This document shows positions 16,792-24,500 of a DNA stretch of 33,207 nt, in pieces. Source of the stretch: an uncultured Bacteroidales bacterium (GTDB lineage Bacteria; Bacteroidota; Bacteroidia; Bacteroidales; UBA4417); the NCBI GenBank assembly GCA_903917425.1, contig CAIXAQ010000759.1:1-33207 (forward strand). Direction: 5' to 3'. A program made the position numbers and the translations under genes. The notes under the pieces were generated by a model. That model was not told the DNA's origin. It did not search any database and worked only from the letters and a program-made list of their open reading frames with translations. Each line of letters begins with the position of its first letter. Within the stretch, counting starts at the first letter, position 1.

Positions 16792-17667
16792 ATGCAAACC
16801 AGGCAAATTCTCTTGAAAGTTTTCCGCTTTTTAATACATTCCAATATTTTCATTGCCTTTGCTGCCGTGAGCCTCGCGATGGCGACCCGGGTGCAATTTG
16901 GGCTGAGACCCCAGTTCGACATTAGTTTAGCTATCATTTTCTTCGCCACAATTTTTGATTATAATTTACACCGGTTTGTCGCAGTGTATAAAAATCAGGA
17001 GGCTAAACTGTCAGAAAAAAACAGATGGAGTATTGATCATCGGGGAATCCTGAAAATGCTATTAATGCTCTCAATTTCAGGGCTAATAGTAAGTTTGTTT
17101 TTCGCTCAAACCAGAATTTTATTTTCGCTGATCCCACTTGGATTACTCTCTTTCCTATATTCAATCCCGGCTCCCGGTATACGCGGAAACAGTCTGTTTT
17201 TTAGCCATATTCCGGGAATTAAAACCTTGCTTATCGCCTTAGTGTGGAGTGCTGCCACGGTTCTCTTACCTTTAATGTCAGGCGAAAATGTGTTCAGTCA
17301 GAACCAAATACTCCTAATTTTAGCTGAGCGTTTCACCTTCTTTTTTGCGATTGCCCTTCCCTTCGATATCCGCGATATAAAGTCCGATAGGGTTGCAGGA
17401 ATAAAAACCATTCCGATAGCATTGGGAGAAATTAAGGCTCTTCAGATTTCAAATTTAGTGTTGATTCTCTTCATGGCTATTGCTTCCATTCACTATTGGA
17501 ATAACCAAACGCCTCAAATAATAGTACTCTTTTTGGTTACCGGCACATTAACAATTTTTGTGATCAACAGCAAAAAACTGCAAAGCCTTCCTTTATACTA
17601 TCACGGCTTCCTGGATGGCTGCATTCTGTTGTTTGGAGTACTGTTGTGCCTGGGTTGCTTACTGTAA
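16792..17667 (+). CDS. UbiA-superfamily prenyltransferase-like membrane protein
   Basis: This 291-residue protein has about eight hydrophobic helices. The UbiA fold is suggested by a first polar motif FDYNLHR (~55-61), a FLYSIP segment (~121-126) typical of UbiA proteins, and a second aspartate motif DIRDIKSD (192-199) followed by GIKTIPIALGE. The second Asp-rich motif is intact. The first lacks the usual NDxxDxxxD pattern and keeps only one aspartate, as in a divergent Bacteroidota subgroup. UbiA enzymes transfer prenyl chains to aromatic or other acceptors in the membrane. It is 43 bp downstream of the SDR on the same strand and probably co-transcribed, so a lipid-related role is plausible. 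The real substrates are unknown, and it may have lost classical prenyl-diphosphate chemistry. Confidence 0.72.
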   Translation: MQTRQILLKVFRFLIHSNIFIAFAAVSLAMATRVQFGLRPQFDISLAIIFFATIFDYNLHRFVAVYKNQEAKLSEKNRWSIDHRGILKMLLMLSISGLIVSLFFAQTRILFSLIPLGLLSFLYSIPAPGIRGNSLFFSHIPGIKTLLIALVWSAATVLLPLMSGENVFSQNQILLILAERFTFFFAIALPFDIRDIKSDRVAGIKTIPIALGEIKALQISNLVLILFMAIASIHYWNNQTPQIIVLFLVTGTLTIFVINSKKLQSLPLYYHGFLDGCILLFGVLLCLGCLL

Positions 17668-17730
17668 TGAAAGTGGGCCTGTTTATAAAAAGAAGTTTAC
17701 TGCCATGAATTGTCTGGAATATGGCTTGTA

Positions 17731-17914
17731 GGAGTCGGAAGTCGGAAGACCGAAGTCAGAAGATAGGAGTCAGAAGACCGAAGTCTGCTAACACGATATT
17801 AGATGCTATCAACACGAAAAAGTCGAACAAAGTTGATTGTTGTACAATGTGCTTCGGGTAGTGGAAAAAATAGTTTTTAGGGGGACTTCCGACTTCGGTC
17901 TTCTAACTTCCGAC
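17731..17914. repeat. Inverted copies of a GGAAGTC-type repeat element
   Basis: A 29-bp arm (17734-17762, beginning GTCGGAAGTCGGAAGACCG) is repeated in inverted orientation at 17886-17914 with 26 of 29 matches. A partial direct copy (GAAGACCGAAGTC) lies at 17773-17785. The 305-bp gap 17668-17972 between the UbiA-like gene and the convergent VIT1-type gene holds nothing else I can identify, apart from an AT-rich stretch. The arms could fold as a long stem at the 3' ends of both transcripts. Confidence 0.8.
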
Positions 17915-17972
17915 AAAACAATTTAACCAATAAATTATAAATAGTTGAGTCTCAGTTATCGAACAGCAATCA

Positions 17973-19073
17973 TCATCCGCCAATGGAAACACCTATCAAT
18001 TTGCCGATTCCAAAAGTAATGGCGGCGGCAGCCAGTCCGAAAATCACTTGTCTGAATCCGGAAAACCATACACTTTTACCTGTGAACAATGTAATTGCAG
18101 CACCGATCAGGAATAATCCCATGGCACTTAACACGGTACTAACAATAATGGCATTTGCACCCTGCATAAAGAAAAACGGAATAACCGGGATGATTGCACC
18201 CACTGCGAACAACAGGAAGGAGGTGACGGCAGCCTCGATAGCGGAACCTTGTAAATCCTCTGTATTGATACCTAACTCTTCTTTTACCAGTATTTTATGA
18301 GCCTGCTCTTTATCGGAGATTATTTCATGAGCCATTTCGTGAGCCTGCGTTTCGGGTATTCCTTTCGACATATAAATCAAGGCTAATTCCTTTTCTTCTC
18401 CTTCGGGATTGGCTTCCAGTTCATCCATTTCCAATTGCATTTGATTTTCAGAGAGTTCCTGCGAACTTTTCACCGAAATCCATTCTCCTAAAGCCATTGA
18501 CAAGGCCCCTGCAAGTAGCCCGGCAAGTCCGGCTAATAAAACCCCGGTTTGTCCGCTTGTAGCGCCGGCAATACCCATTACCAGGCTGAAATTGGAAACC
18601 AAGCCGTCGTTGCCTCCCAATACGGCTGCCCTCAGCGCATTTCCACCCACCGAACGGTGGCGTTTTTCGAACCTCGCCAGGTTCGAACCCGAAATATTGG
18701 GCTGCATATTTATTATATTCTTCAGGATGGAAACATGCGCCGTATCAGAAATGGAATCGGGCATATTGCTTTTTTTCCTTGCGCTTACTATAGATGACGA
18801 AATGCTCTTTTCGGTATCCAGCAAAACGCCCAGAATGTAGTTGTAACCCAGCACTTTGCCTATCAGTTTCAGTATTCTGGCTCGTGCCGAAGGCGAAGGC
18901 ATCACCGAAATATCCAAATTGCTTTTTTTTATGAAGGCAACTGCATGACTATGCTCTATTTCGCTCATCTGGCGGAAAACATTTGCTACATTCGGGTCTT
19001 CCTCGTTGTCGGACAGTACTTTATACAGATAACTGGCATCAATCTCGGTCTGAATACTTTTTAAATCAATCAT
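17973..19073 (-). CDS. Ferritin-like/VIT1-CCC1 fusion, predicted iron or manganese transporter (MbfA-like)
   Basis: This 366-residue protein has two parts. Residues 1-~125 are a rubrerythrin/ferritin-like helical domain with possible metal ligands Glu10, the ExxH of SEIEHSH (Glu38, His41), Glu88 and His113. Residues ~145-366 form a VIT1/CCC1 membrane domain opening with LRAAVLGGNDGLVSNFSLVMG, the family hallmark. After two helices (LLAGALSMALGEWISVKSSQE) comes an acidic cytosolic loop rich in Glu and Met (QMQLEMDELEANPEGEEKE), then three C-terminal helices. Related MbfA proteins export iron, and plant or yeast VIT1/CCC1 load Fe and Mn into vacuoles. Here the ferritin domain would sense or deliver metal at the inner membrane. 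The gene is monocistronic. No Fur- or MntR-like site is obvious upstream. Confidence 0.88.
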   Translation of the reverse strand: MIDLKSIQTEIDASYLYKVLSDNEEDPNVANVFRQMSEIEHSHAVAFIKKSNLDISVMPSPSARARILKLIGKVLGYNYILGVLLDTEKSISSSIVSARKKSNMPDSISDTAHVSILKNIINMQPNISGSNLARFEKRHRSVGGNALRAAVLGGNDGLVSNFSLVMGIAGATSGQTGVLLAGLAGLLAGALSMALGEWISVKSSQELSENQMQLEMDELEANPEGEEKELALIYMSKGIPETQAHEMAHEIISDKEQAHKILVKEELGINTEDLQGSAIEAAVTSFLLFAVGAIIPVIPFFFMQGANAIIVSTVLSAMGLFLIGAAITLFTGKSVWFSGFRQVIFGLAAAAITFGIGKLIGVSIGG

Positions 19074-19278
19074 AGTTTTGGAGCATATTAAAGGATAAAA
19101 TTACGGAGAAACATCCACAACGAAAACAAAATGACCGAAAACGACCAGATACTTGAAATCTTTATTTTTAGAGGTAATTTTCGGCGTGAACCTTGTTAAT
19201 CTTTTAGGATGATTTAGCCCTGTCAAAAGTCGTCATATTTACCTCTTCTTTCCCGATAGAATCAATCGCCGTATTCAC

Positions 19279-19286
19279 TATCTTTG
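19279..19286 (+). promoter_or_regulatory. -7 promoter element of the LD-carboxypeptidase gene
   Basis: TATCTTTG matches TAnnTTTG and lies 20 bp before the ATG at 19307, implying a very short leader. No -33 TTG is visible. The rest of the 233-bp divergent gap (19074-19306) shows no other clear signal. Confidence 0.4.
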
Positions 19287-19306
19287 AGTTTTCTTAGGCT
19301 CATCCA

Positions 19307-20335
19307 ATGATTACTCCTCCCTATCTGAAAGCCGGCGATAAAACAGCCATAGTGGCAACGGCGCGAAAAGTTTCTCCTTCCGAAATGGAAGTTGCTATCA
19401 GATCCCTCCGTTCGTGGGGATTGCTGGTAGTTACGGGGCAGCATTTATTTGGCGAAAGCGATCAGTTTTCGGGCACCGACGAGGATCGTGCGGCCGATTT
19501 GCAAACGATGCTCGATGATCCGGAAATTAAAGCAGTTTTTTGTGCACGGGGAGGGTACGGCACAGCCCGCATCATCGACAAGCTAAACTTCAGCACTTTT
19601 GAACAACATCCCAAATGGATTGTAGGTTACAGCGATATTACCGTACTGCATTCGCATATTCATACCTACTTTGGTATTGAAACCCTTCATGCTATAATGC
19701 CGATAAATTTTCAGGATGAAGGAGTGGAAAATGCAACCGAATCGTTGCGGAAAGCGCTATTTGGCGAACCCTTGGAATATTTCTTTCCAGCTCACTCTTT
19801 GAACAGGCCGGGAAATGTGTCCGGTTTGCTGACGGGGGGAAATTTATCCCTTCTGTATGCGCTCATCGGAACGGATTCGGATATTCAAACCGACAACAAA
19901 ATTTTATTTATTGAAGACCTTGATGAGTATCTGTATCATATAGATCGTATGATGCTTTCGTTGAAACATAGTGGAAAACTTTCGGGTCTGAAAGGCATAC
20001 TTGTTGGCGGGCTTACCAAAATGAACGACAATGCCATTCCCTTTGGGAAACAAGCGGAGCAGATTATTGCCGAATACGCTCATGAAGCGGGAATACCAGT
20101 ATGTTTCAATTTTCCGGCAGGCCATATTGCCGATAACCGCGCACTGATCCTGGGGCGGGAAGTTCAGCTGAATATCGGTAAGGACAGCGTAGTGCTCCAG
20201 TTTTTAACTTCCGGTGAACCGGCATCCGAAAAGGCTACTTTCAGGAAAATACTAAAACCGGCATTGTTCTTTTTAGGTTTTTTTGCCTTTATTTATCTTG
20301 CCTTGTACCTGATTAAACTGTTTGTAAAAAGTTAG
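19307..20335 (+). CDS. S66-family LD-carboxypeptidase with C-terminal membrane helix
   Basis: This 342-residue protein carries the S66 catalytic triad: Ser109 in VGYSDIT, Glu203 in IEDLDEYLYHIDRM and His273 in FPAGHIADN. The oxyanion region CARGGYGTARI (~79-89) and GGNLSLL are also typical. LD-carboxypeptidases remove the terminal D-Ala from L,D-linked muropeptide tetrapeptides during murein recycling. Family members are usually soluble cytosolic proteins of ~300 residues. This one ends with an extra ~30 residues containing one strong hydrophobic helix (~316-339) and a short basic end (KLFVKS). It has no N-terminal signal peptide, so it looks like a tail-anchored inner-membrane protein with the active site in the cytosol. 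Microcin-resistance (MccF) S66 proteins are an alternative, but the sequence fits LD-carboxypeptidase as well. YraN follows 149 bp downstream. Confidence 0.9.
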   Translation: MITPPYLKAGDKTAIVATARKVSPSEMEVAIRSLRSWGLLVVTGQHLFGESDQFSGTDEDRAADLQTMLDDPEIKAVFCARGGYGTARIIDKLNFSTFEQHPKWIVGYSDITVLHSHIHTYFGIETLHAIMPINFQDEGVENATESLRKALFGEPLEYFFPAHSLNRPGNVSGLLTGGNLSLLYALIGTDSDIQTDNKILFIEDLDEYLYHIDRMMLSLKHSGKLSGLKGILVGGLTKMNDNAIPFGKQAEQIIAEYAHEAGIPVCFNFPAGHIADNRALILGREVQLNIGKDSVVLQFLTSGEPASEKATFRKILKPALFFLGFFAFIYLALYLIKLFVKS

Positions 20336-20484
20336 TTTTGTGTAAGATATAACGAAATTGACAATTCTGTAAATAAATCCGAACACTAAAAATTGCAATT
20401 TCGAATAACAAAAAAAAGAAGATTAGAAACTTGCTTGCCAACCGACTAAAACTGTATTCTTGAAATAGTATTTTAGGTTAGAAC

Positions 20485-20847
20485 ATGGCGGATCATAACG
20501 AACTCGGAAAAATCGGTGAAGATCTGGCCGAAAAACACCTTCGCCATATCGGGTACCGGATAGTGCACCGCAACTGGCACTTTGGCCACGACGAACTGGA
20601 TATAATTGCCCGCGACGGAAACTGGCTCGTGATTGTAGAAGTAAAAACCCGTACTACCGATCATTACGGTGAGCCCGAAATGGAAGTAAAACCAGCCAAG
20701 CAAAAAGCGATTGTCCGAACAGCCGATGCTTATATTCAATTTGCCGATTTCAAAGGTGAAACCCGTTTTGATGTAATAGGAATATTACTCGGAGGGGGAA
20801 AAGTTGTTCTGAACCATATAAAGGATGCCTTTATGGCGAGAATGTGA
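20485..20847 (+). CDS. yraN: YraN/UPF0102-family nuclease-like protein
   Basis: This 120-residue protein has the full UPF0102 pattern: a GKIGEDLAEKHLR helix with Glu12, the GHDELDIIARDG strand (Glu37, Asp39), and EVKTRT (Glu52, Lys54). The last forms the E-x-K of a PD-(D/E)XK nuclease fold. A KQKAIVRTADAYI helix follows. The family is nearly universal in bacteria and thought to act on DNA or Holliday-like structures, but its exact role is unsettled. The gene lies between LD-carboxypeptidase and a convergent DEAD-box helicase. Length is normal for the family. Confidence 0.93.
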   Translation: MADHNELGKIGEDLAEKHLRHIGYRIVHRNWHFGHDELDIIARDGNWLVIVEVKTRTTDHYGEPEMEVKPAKQKAIVRTADAYIQFADFKGETRFDVIGILLGGGKVVLNHIKDAFMARM

Positions 20848-20937
20848 ACAATACTCAAATCGCAAAAAGCACTAAATCAAATTTTTGCAGGGAGTAATTT
20901 AAAAAGTATGCCGTTCCTTGTTAAGGCACTTTCCCGA

Positions 20938-22173
20938 TTATCGTTTCCTTTCAGCTCCACCCGGTTTTTTCCCACCTTTTCTTTTTCCGGCAAAACTCCT
21001 GCCTTCGGTTTTGCGCTTCATTTTAGGATTGTAAGCAGGCGTTTCGCCATAGGCTTCGGGAACAGGTGATTTTTCCACTTCCCGTTCGAGTAAGGTTTCG
21101 ATAGCACCAAATCGTGGCTGGTCGCGTTCGTTGATAAACGTTACCGCTGTTCCTTCGGCCGATGCACGGGCTGTGCGGCCGATACGGTGTATATAATCTT
21201 CGGCATCGTGTGGTACATCGTAGTTAATTACCATGTCAATATCCTCGATATCGATTCCACGCGAAACAATATCGGTAGCCACAAGAACCGGAATATTTCC
21301 GCTTTTAAAACGGATAATTACATTTTCGCGTGCTGCCTGTTCTAAGGTGGAGTGGATTTCTTCCGCTTTGATACCCGTTTTTTTTAGTTCCTGGTACAAC
21401 TGCCTGGTTTTTTCCTTGGTGGAACAGAAAATCAAAACCCGTTTCATTTCGGTTTCCTTCAGCAGCATTTTAATGAGCGGGATTTTCTGTGTATCGTAAA
21501 CCACATAGGCTTTCTGTACAATTTTTTCGGCCGGTTTCGACATCGCGATATTGATCTCAAACGGATTGTGCAGGATTTGCTTTGCCAGGTGCCGTATTTT
21601 GGAAGGCATGGTGGCCGAAAACATCAGGTTTTGCCGCTGTTTGGGCAGGTGTGACAAAATTTTCAGAATATCCTCGTGAAATCCCATGTCGAGCATACGG
21701 TCGGCTTCATCAAGGATCAGGAATTTCAGTTCCGGGAATTTTATATAACCCATATTCAGATGCGCCATTAAGCGTCCGGGCGTGCAAACGATCAAGTCGG
21801 CACCTTCGGTGAGCGCTTGTTTTTCGCGCGAGAAAACTGTCCCGTCAGTTCCGCCGTAAATGGCAATGGAACTCACCTTTGTGTAGTACGAGAATCCTTC
21901 CATCTGCTGATCAATCTGCAGGGCAAGTTCGCGTGTTGGCACAATTACCATGGCTTTCACCTGGTTATCGTGGGGCATGGCCGAAAGTTTTTCGATGACG
22001 GGAAGCAGAAATGCGGCTGTTTTTCCGGTTCCGGTTTGTGCCGAGGCGATTAAATCGCGTCCTGACAGAATTACCGGTATGGCGGATTCCTGAACCGGGG
22101 TTGCTTCTTCGTAGCCTATTGCTTCAATGCCTTCCATAAGGGTTGGGCTGAAGCCGAATGTTGAAAAGTTCAA
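20938..22173 (-). CDS. DEAD-box ATP-dependent RNA helicase (RhlE-like), TTG start
   Basis: This 411-residue protein has every DEAD-box motif: Q-motif TPVQESAIP (~25-33), AQTGTGKT with Lys51, PTRELA (79-84), TPGR (131-134), DEAD (155-158), SAT (186-188), the RGIDIEDID region (~305-313) and HRIGRTAR (329-336). The C-terminus is a basic, glycine-rich tail (GKRKGGKKPGG) for RNA binding, as in RhlE proteins. It likely remodels RNA in ribosome assembly or mRNA decay. The start is a TTG at 22173. An in-frame stop lies 24 nt earlier with no ATG between, and the protein read from TTG (NFSTFGFSPTLMEGIEAIGY) aligns with the normal start of RhlE homologues. The convergent gap to YraN (20848-20937) holds only a weak AT-rich stem. 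Confidence 0.93.
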   Translation of the reverse strand: MNFSTFGFSPTLMEGIEAIGYEEATPVQESAIPVILSGRDLIASAQTGTGKTAAFLLPVIEKLSAMPHDNQVKAMVIVPTRELALQIDQQMEGFSYYTKVSSIAIYGGTDGTVFSREKQALTEGADLIVCTPGRLMAHLNMGYIKFPELKFLILDEADRMLDMGFHEDILKILSHLPKQRQNLMFSATMPSKIRHLAKQILHNPFEINIAMSKPAEKIVQKAYVVYDTQKIPLIKMLLKETEMKRVLIFCSTKEKTRQLYQELKKTGIKAEEIHSTLEQAARENVIIRFKSGNIPVLVATDIVSRGIDIEDIDMVINYDVPHDAEDYIHRIGRTARASAEGTAVTFINERDQPRFGAIETLLEREVEKSPVPEAYGETPAYNPKMKRKTEGRSFAGKRKGGKKPGGAERKR

Positions 22174-22240
22174 TGTTTTTAAGTTAAATTGTTGTTTTTA
22201 ATGTTGAGAGGGGCGAGGGGCGACAAGTGGAGTGGCGAAA

Positions 22241-23089
22241 TTATTTATTGATTTCTTTGTTTTTGGCTTGCTGTATTGTTTTTGCATTCTGTTTTGTCAC
22301 CACTTTTTTGCCTGTGGTATTTTCTAATTGTAGCCGGGCAGCTTTTGCTACTTCGCCGCCTTTACGGGCGACAGATTTATTTTCGTCAAATGTTTTTGGC
22401 TTTTTATCCTTTGAAATTTCAGAAGTGGATGCTTCTGCCAGCATATTCAGTACCAATTCCAGGTTGGTCATGTTGTCGCGAAGGTTTTCCTTTTTAAGAT
22501 CTTTGTGATTTTTATATTCTTTAACACTAAAACCGCTCCATGCTTTAGTAATTTCGTCGGTAAGAATGGCAAACTCCTGTCCTTTTTTTACGCCCCTGTC
22601 ATCCCATTCGTCTGTAAGTTCTTTGCGAATTTCAATACTTTTCAGTCGCTGGTTAATCCACTCCTTGCTATATCCTTTTTTAAGGTAAGTTACCATTAAC
22701 CGGTCGAAACCTATTTCAGGATCTTCAATTTCGTCGATGCGCTCGCGACCGGCTTTTGCCAGCCAAAGTTTAAAAGGTTCAGCTTTAGGAGAAGGAATGG
22801 ATTGAATTAGCCTGAAAAGTTGTTCAGTATCAGCGACGTCGGTTTCTCTTAATTTACCATCTTCAGCTACCATTTTCAACCGGTTACAATTTGTAACCGA
22901 TTCATTTCCCTCTTTTAGTAATCTACTTTTCAGTACTTTCCAATAATTTCTTGCGCCTTGATGGTTAGGCTGATCGGTTAGTGTTTCAACCACATCAACA
23001 ACAGAGAAATACCATTTTTCGGCATCATCATCCCAAACAGAACGGATTTGCCGGGTTTCAAAAAGCTTAATGGCGGTATCCTTATTCAT
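22241..23089 (-). CDS. Bro-N domain protein (DinD/phage antirepressor-like)
   Basis: In this 282-residue protein, residues 1-~112 are a Bro-N domain: WYFSVVDVVETLTDQPNHQGARNYW with the downstream LRETDVADTEQLFRLIQSIPS and AEPFKLWLAKAG. The middle (GYSKEWINQRLKSIEIRKELTDEW) resembles the second domain of DinD-type DNA-damage-inducible and orphan antirepressor proteins. It continues with DEITKAWSGFSVKEYKNHKDLKKENLRDNMTN as in that family. The C-terminal ~60 residues are Lys-rich and probably disordered. These proteins bind DNA or modulate repressors and RecA; many are phage-derived genes now resident on chromosomes. No other phage genes surround it. It lies on the same strand as the FN3K-like gene (150-bp gap) and the DEAD-box helicase (67-bp gap), without clear functional linkage. 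Confidence 0.85.
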   Translation of the reverse strand: MNKDTAIKLFETRQIRSVWDDDAEKWYFSVVDVVETLTDQPNHQGARNYWKVLKSRLLKEGNESVTNCNRLKMVAEDGKLRETDVADTEQLFRLIQSIPSPKAEPFKLWLAKAGRERIDEIEDPEIGFDRLMVTYLKKGYSKEWINQRLKSIEIRKELTDEWDDRGVKKGQEFAILTDEITKAWSGFSVKEYKNHKDLKKENLRDNMTNLELVLNMLAEASTSEISKDKKPKTFDENKSVARKGGEVAKAARLQLENTTGKKVVTKQNAKTIQQAKNKEINK

Positions 23090-23239
23090 GATTCAAAACT
23101 TTATTCAATGTCAAAATATAGGCATTTAGTCCGGTAAAACAGGGAAGAATTTGTCAACAATTCACTTGAAAAGAGAGATCCTCAAATGTCTGATTTATTC
23201 GCTTGGGTATCTTTTTCAAATTACCGAGCCCGAAATTAC

Positions 23240-24118
23240 TCAAAATTGCCGGATAATCCGCATAACCTGTGCGGTATAACCTCCACCAAACAAATTTACA
23301 TGCACTAGCAAAGGGTAAAGATTAAAAATATCCACCCGTTTTTGCCAGCCTTTCTCCATTGGCCATGCATGGTTGTAAGCCGAATAAAATTCGGGATCAA
23401 ACCCGCCGAAAAGCTCTGTCATGGCGATATCTGCTTCGCGGTGACCGTAATATACCGCCGGATCTACCAGGCAGGGTGAAGTGTTTGCCGTAATCATAAA
23501 ATTACCGTTCCAGAGGTCGCCATGGAGTAAAGCCGGTTTTTCGACGGGAATAATATCAGGCAGCGATTTGAAAAGTGAATCGAAACAGCGCGTTTCGCTT
23601 TGAGTGAAAGCACCTTTATTACGTGCTTCTTTCAGCTGAGGTTCGATGCGCTCAGAGATAAAGAAACTAAAAAAATCGGGATGAGGATTATTTTTCTGAA
23701 CCAGGGAACCAATATAATTGTCGTGATCAAGACCGAAAAAGTTGTGTGTATTCCGGTGTAAATCAGCCAGTTTTGTGCCGAATTCAACCCAGGAATTACG
23801 GTTGGGGATGCCACTTTCGATGTATTTAAGCAAGAGACAGGAAAAATTCTCAGATTCGCCGGTATCGATCACTTCCGGAATTTCAATGGTTTTGGTTTCA
23901 GCCAGTAATTCCAATCCAGCAGCTTCTTTTTCGAACATTCCGGGAAAGGCCGCAGCCGAATTATATTTGATAAAATACTTGCCAACATTGGTTTTTATCG
24001 AAAAAGCTTCATTGATACAACCCCCACCCACCGACCGGATTTCAATAATTTCAACCGGTTTTTCGAATCGATTAGTCAGGGTTGATACAACGGATTTTAC
24101 GAGTTCATCAGGAATCAT
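23240..24118 (-). CDS. Fructosamine/ketosamine-3-kinase family protein
   Basis: This 292-residue protein has an aminoglycoside-phosphotransferase-type kinase fold. Landmarks are the glycine-rich loop RSVGGGCINEAFSI (~28-41), the ATP-binding lysine in YFIKYN (~Lys51), the catalytic HGDLWNGN (199-206, Asp201), and the metal-binding DPAVYYGHRE (219-228), which is the FN3K signature. The end, NLYPLLVHVNLFGGGYTAQVMRIIRQF, is also typical. FN3K enzymes phosphorylate sugars attached to amines so that glycation adducts fall off; bacterial members mostly act on ribulosamine- and erythrulosamine-type adducts. The length matches the family (~290). If it is transcribed from the tandem promoter motifs at ~24500 it would have a ~400-nt leader; nearer promoters are not clear. 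Confidence 0.93.
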   Translation of the reverse strand: MIPDELVKSVVSTLTNRFEKPVEIIEIRSVGGGCINEAFSIKTNVGKYFIKYNSAAAFPGMFEKEAAGLELLAETKTIEIPEVIDTGESENFSCLLLKYIESGIPNRNSWVEFGTKLADLHRNTHNFFGLDHDNYIGSLVQKNNPHPDFFSFFISERIEPQLKEARNKGAFTQSETRCFDSLFKSLPDIIPVEKPALLHGDLWNGNFMITANTSPCLVDPAVYYGHREADIAMTELFGGFDPEFYSAYNHAWPMEKGWQKRVDIFNLYPLLVHVNLFGGGYTAQVMRIIRQF

Positions 24119-24270
24119 TTGAAAGGGATTTCAATTTAGTGAAGAATAATTAATTTTTTCAACATGCTAAAGTCAGCAAAGAAATCAAGCAGTAATCAAG
24201 TAGTGCCGAATACTGCCGAAGAAAGAGTGCGTTTGAACGGGGTCTTTATATACTGCAAAGGTTTTAAGCA

Positions 24271-24299
24271 ACAACGCCTAACTTAGTTAATGGTGTTGT
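24271..24299. repeat. Imperfect 29-bp palindrome
   Basis: ACAACGCC (24271-24278) pairs with GGTGTTGT (24292-24299) with one G-U pair. Inside it TAAC (24279-24282) pairs with GTTA (24286-24289). A two-base bulge and a 3-nt loop remain. No U-run follows on either strand. Confidence 0.6.
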
Positions 24300-24380
24300 A
24301 TAACAGCGGTTTGTGAACATTTGTGTGAAAGTATTCTGGTGTCATTTCTTCATTATGGAGTTTTAGGAGTCGATTTATTA

Positions 24381-24488
24381 TTACTTTTTTCGTTTTGATT
24401 TATATATAATCAGGGTAAAGGGATTTATAGCGAAAGGACGGTGAAAATAAAAACCATCAGTCAGATTCGAAAAGGTTATTGCCCACAT
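24381..24488 (-). CDS. Possible 35-codon ORF behind a promoter-like repeat (tentative)
   Basis: An ATG at 24488-24486 opens a 35-residue frame ending in TAA at 24383-24381. The predicted peptide starts MWAITFSNLTDG, has a hydrophobic, aromatic middle and ends in the basic KSKRKK. The start lies ~35 nt downstream of the minus-strand TACTTTTG at 24530-24523, and closer to the second at 24511-24504. The composition could suit a small membrane-active peptide, but a frame this short can occur by chance and I recognise no family. Listed only because of its position. Confidence 0.15.
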   Translation of the reverse strand: MWAITFSNLTDGFYFHRPFAINPFTLIIYKSKRKK

Positions 24489-24500
24489 TTAAAAAACCCG

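Noticed and set aside
20862..20888. Terminator between yraN and the DEAD-box gene
   Set aside because: GCAAAAA and TTTTTGC can pair, but the stem is almost all A-T with a 13-nt loop and no U-run beyond it.
22241..24118. Prophage or genomic island suggested by the Bro-N gene
   Set aside because: There are no integrase, structural phage genes, tRNA or flanking direct repeats, and the neighbours are ordinary chromosomal genes.
24271..24299. Integron attC site
   Set aside because: GCCTAAC fits an attC core box, but the partner box does not fit, the spacing is far too short, and no integrase or cassette structure is visible.
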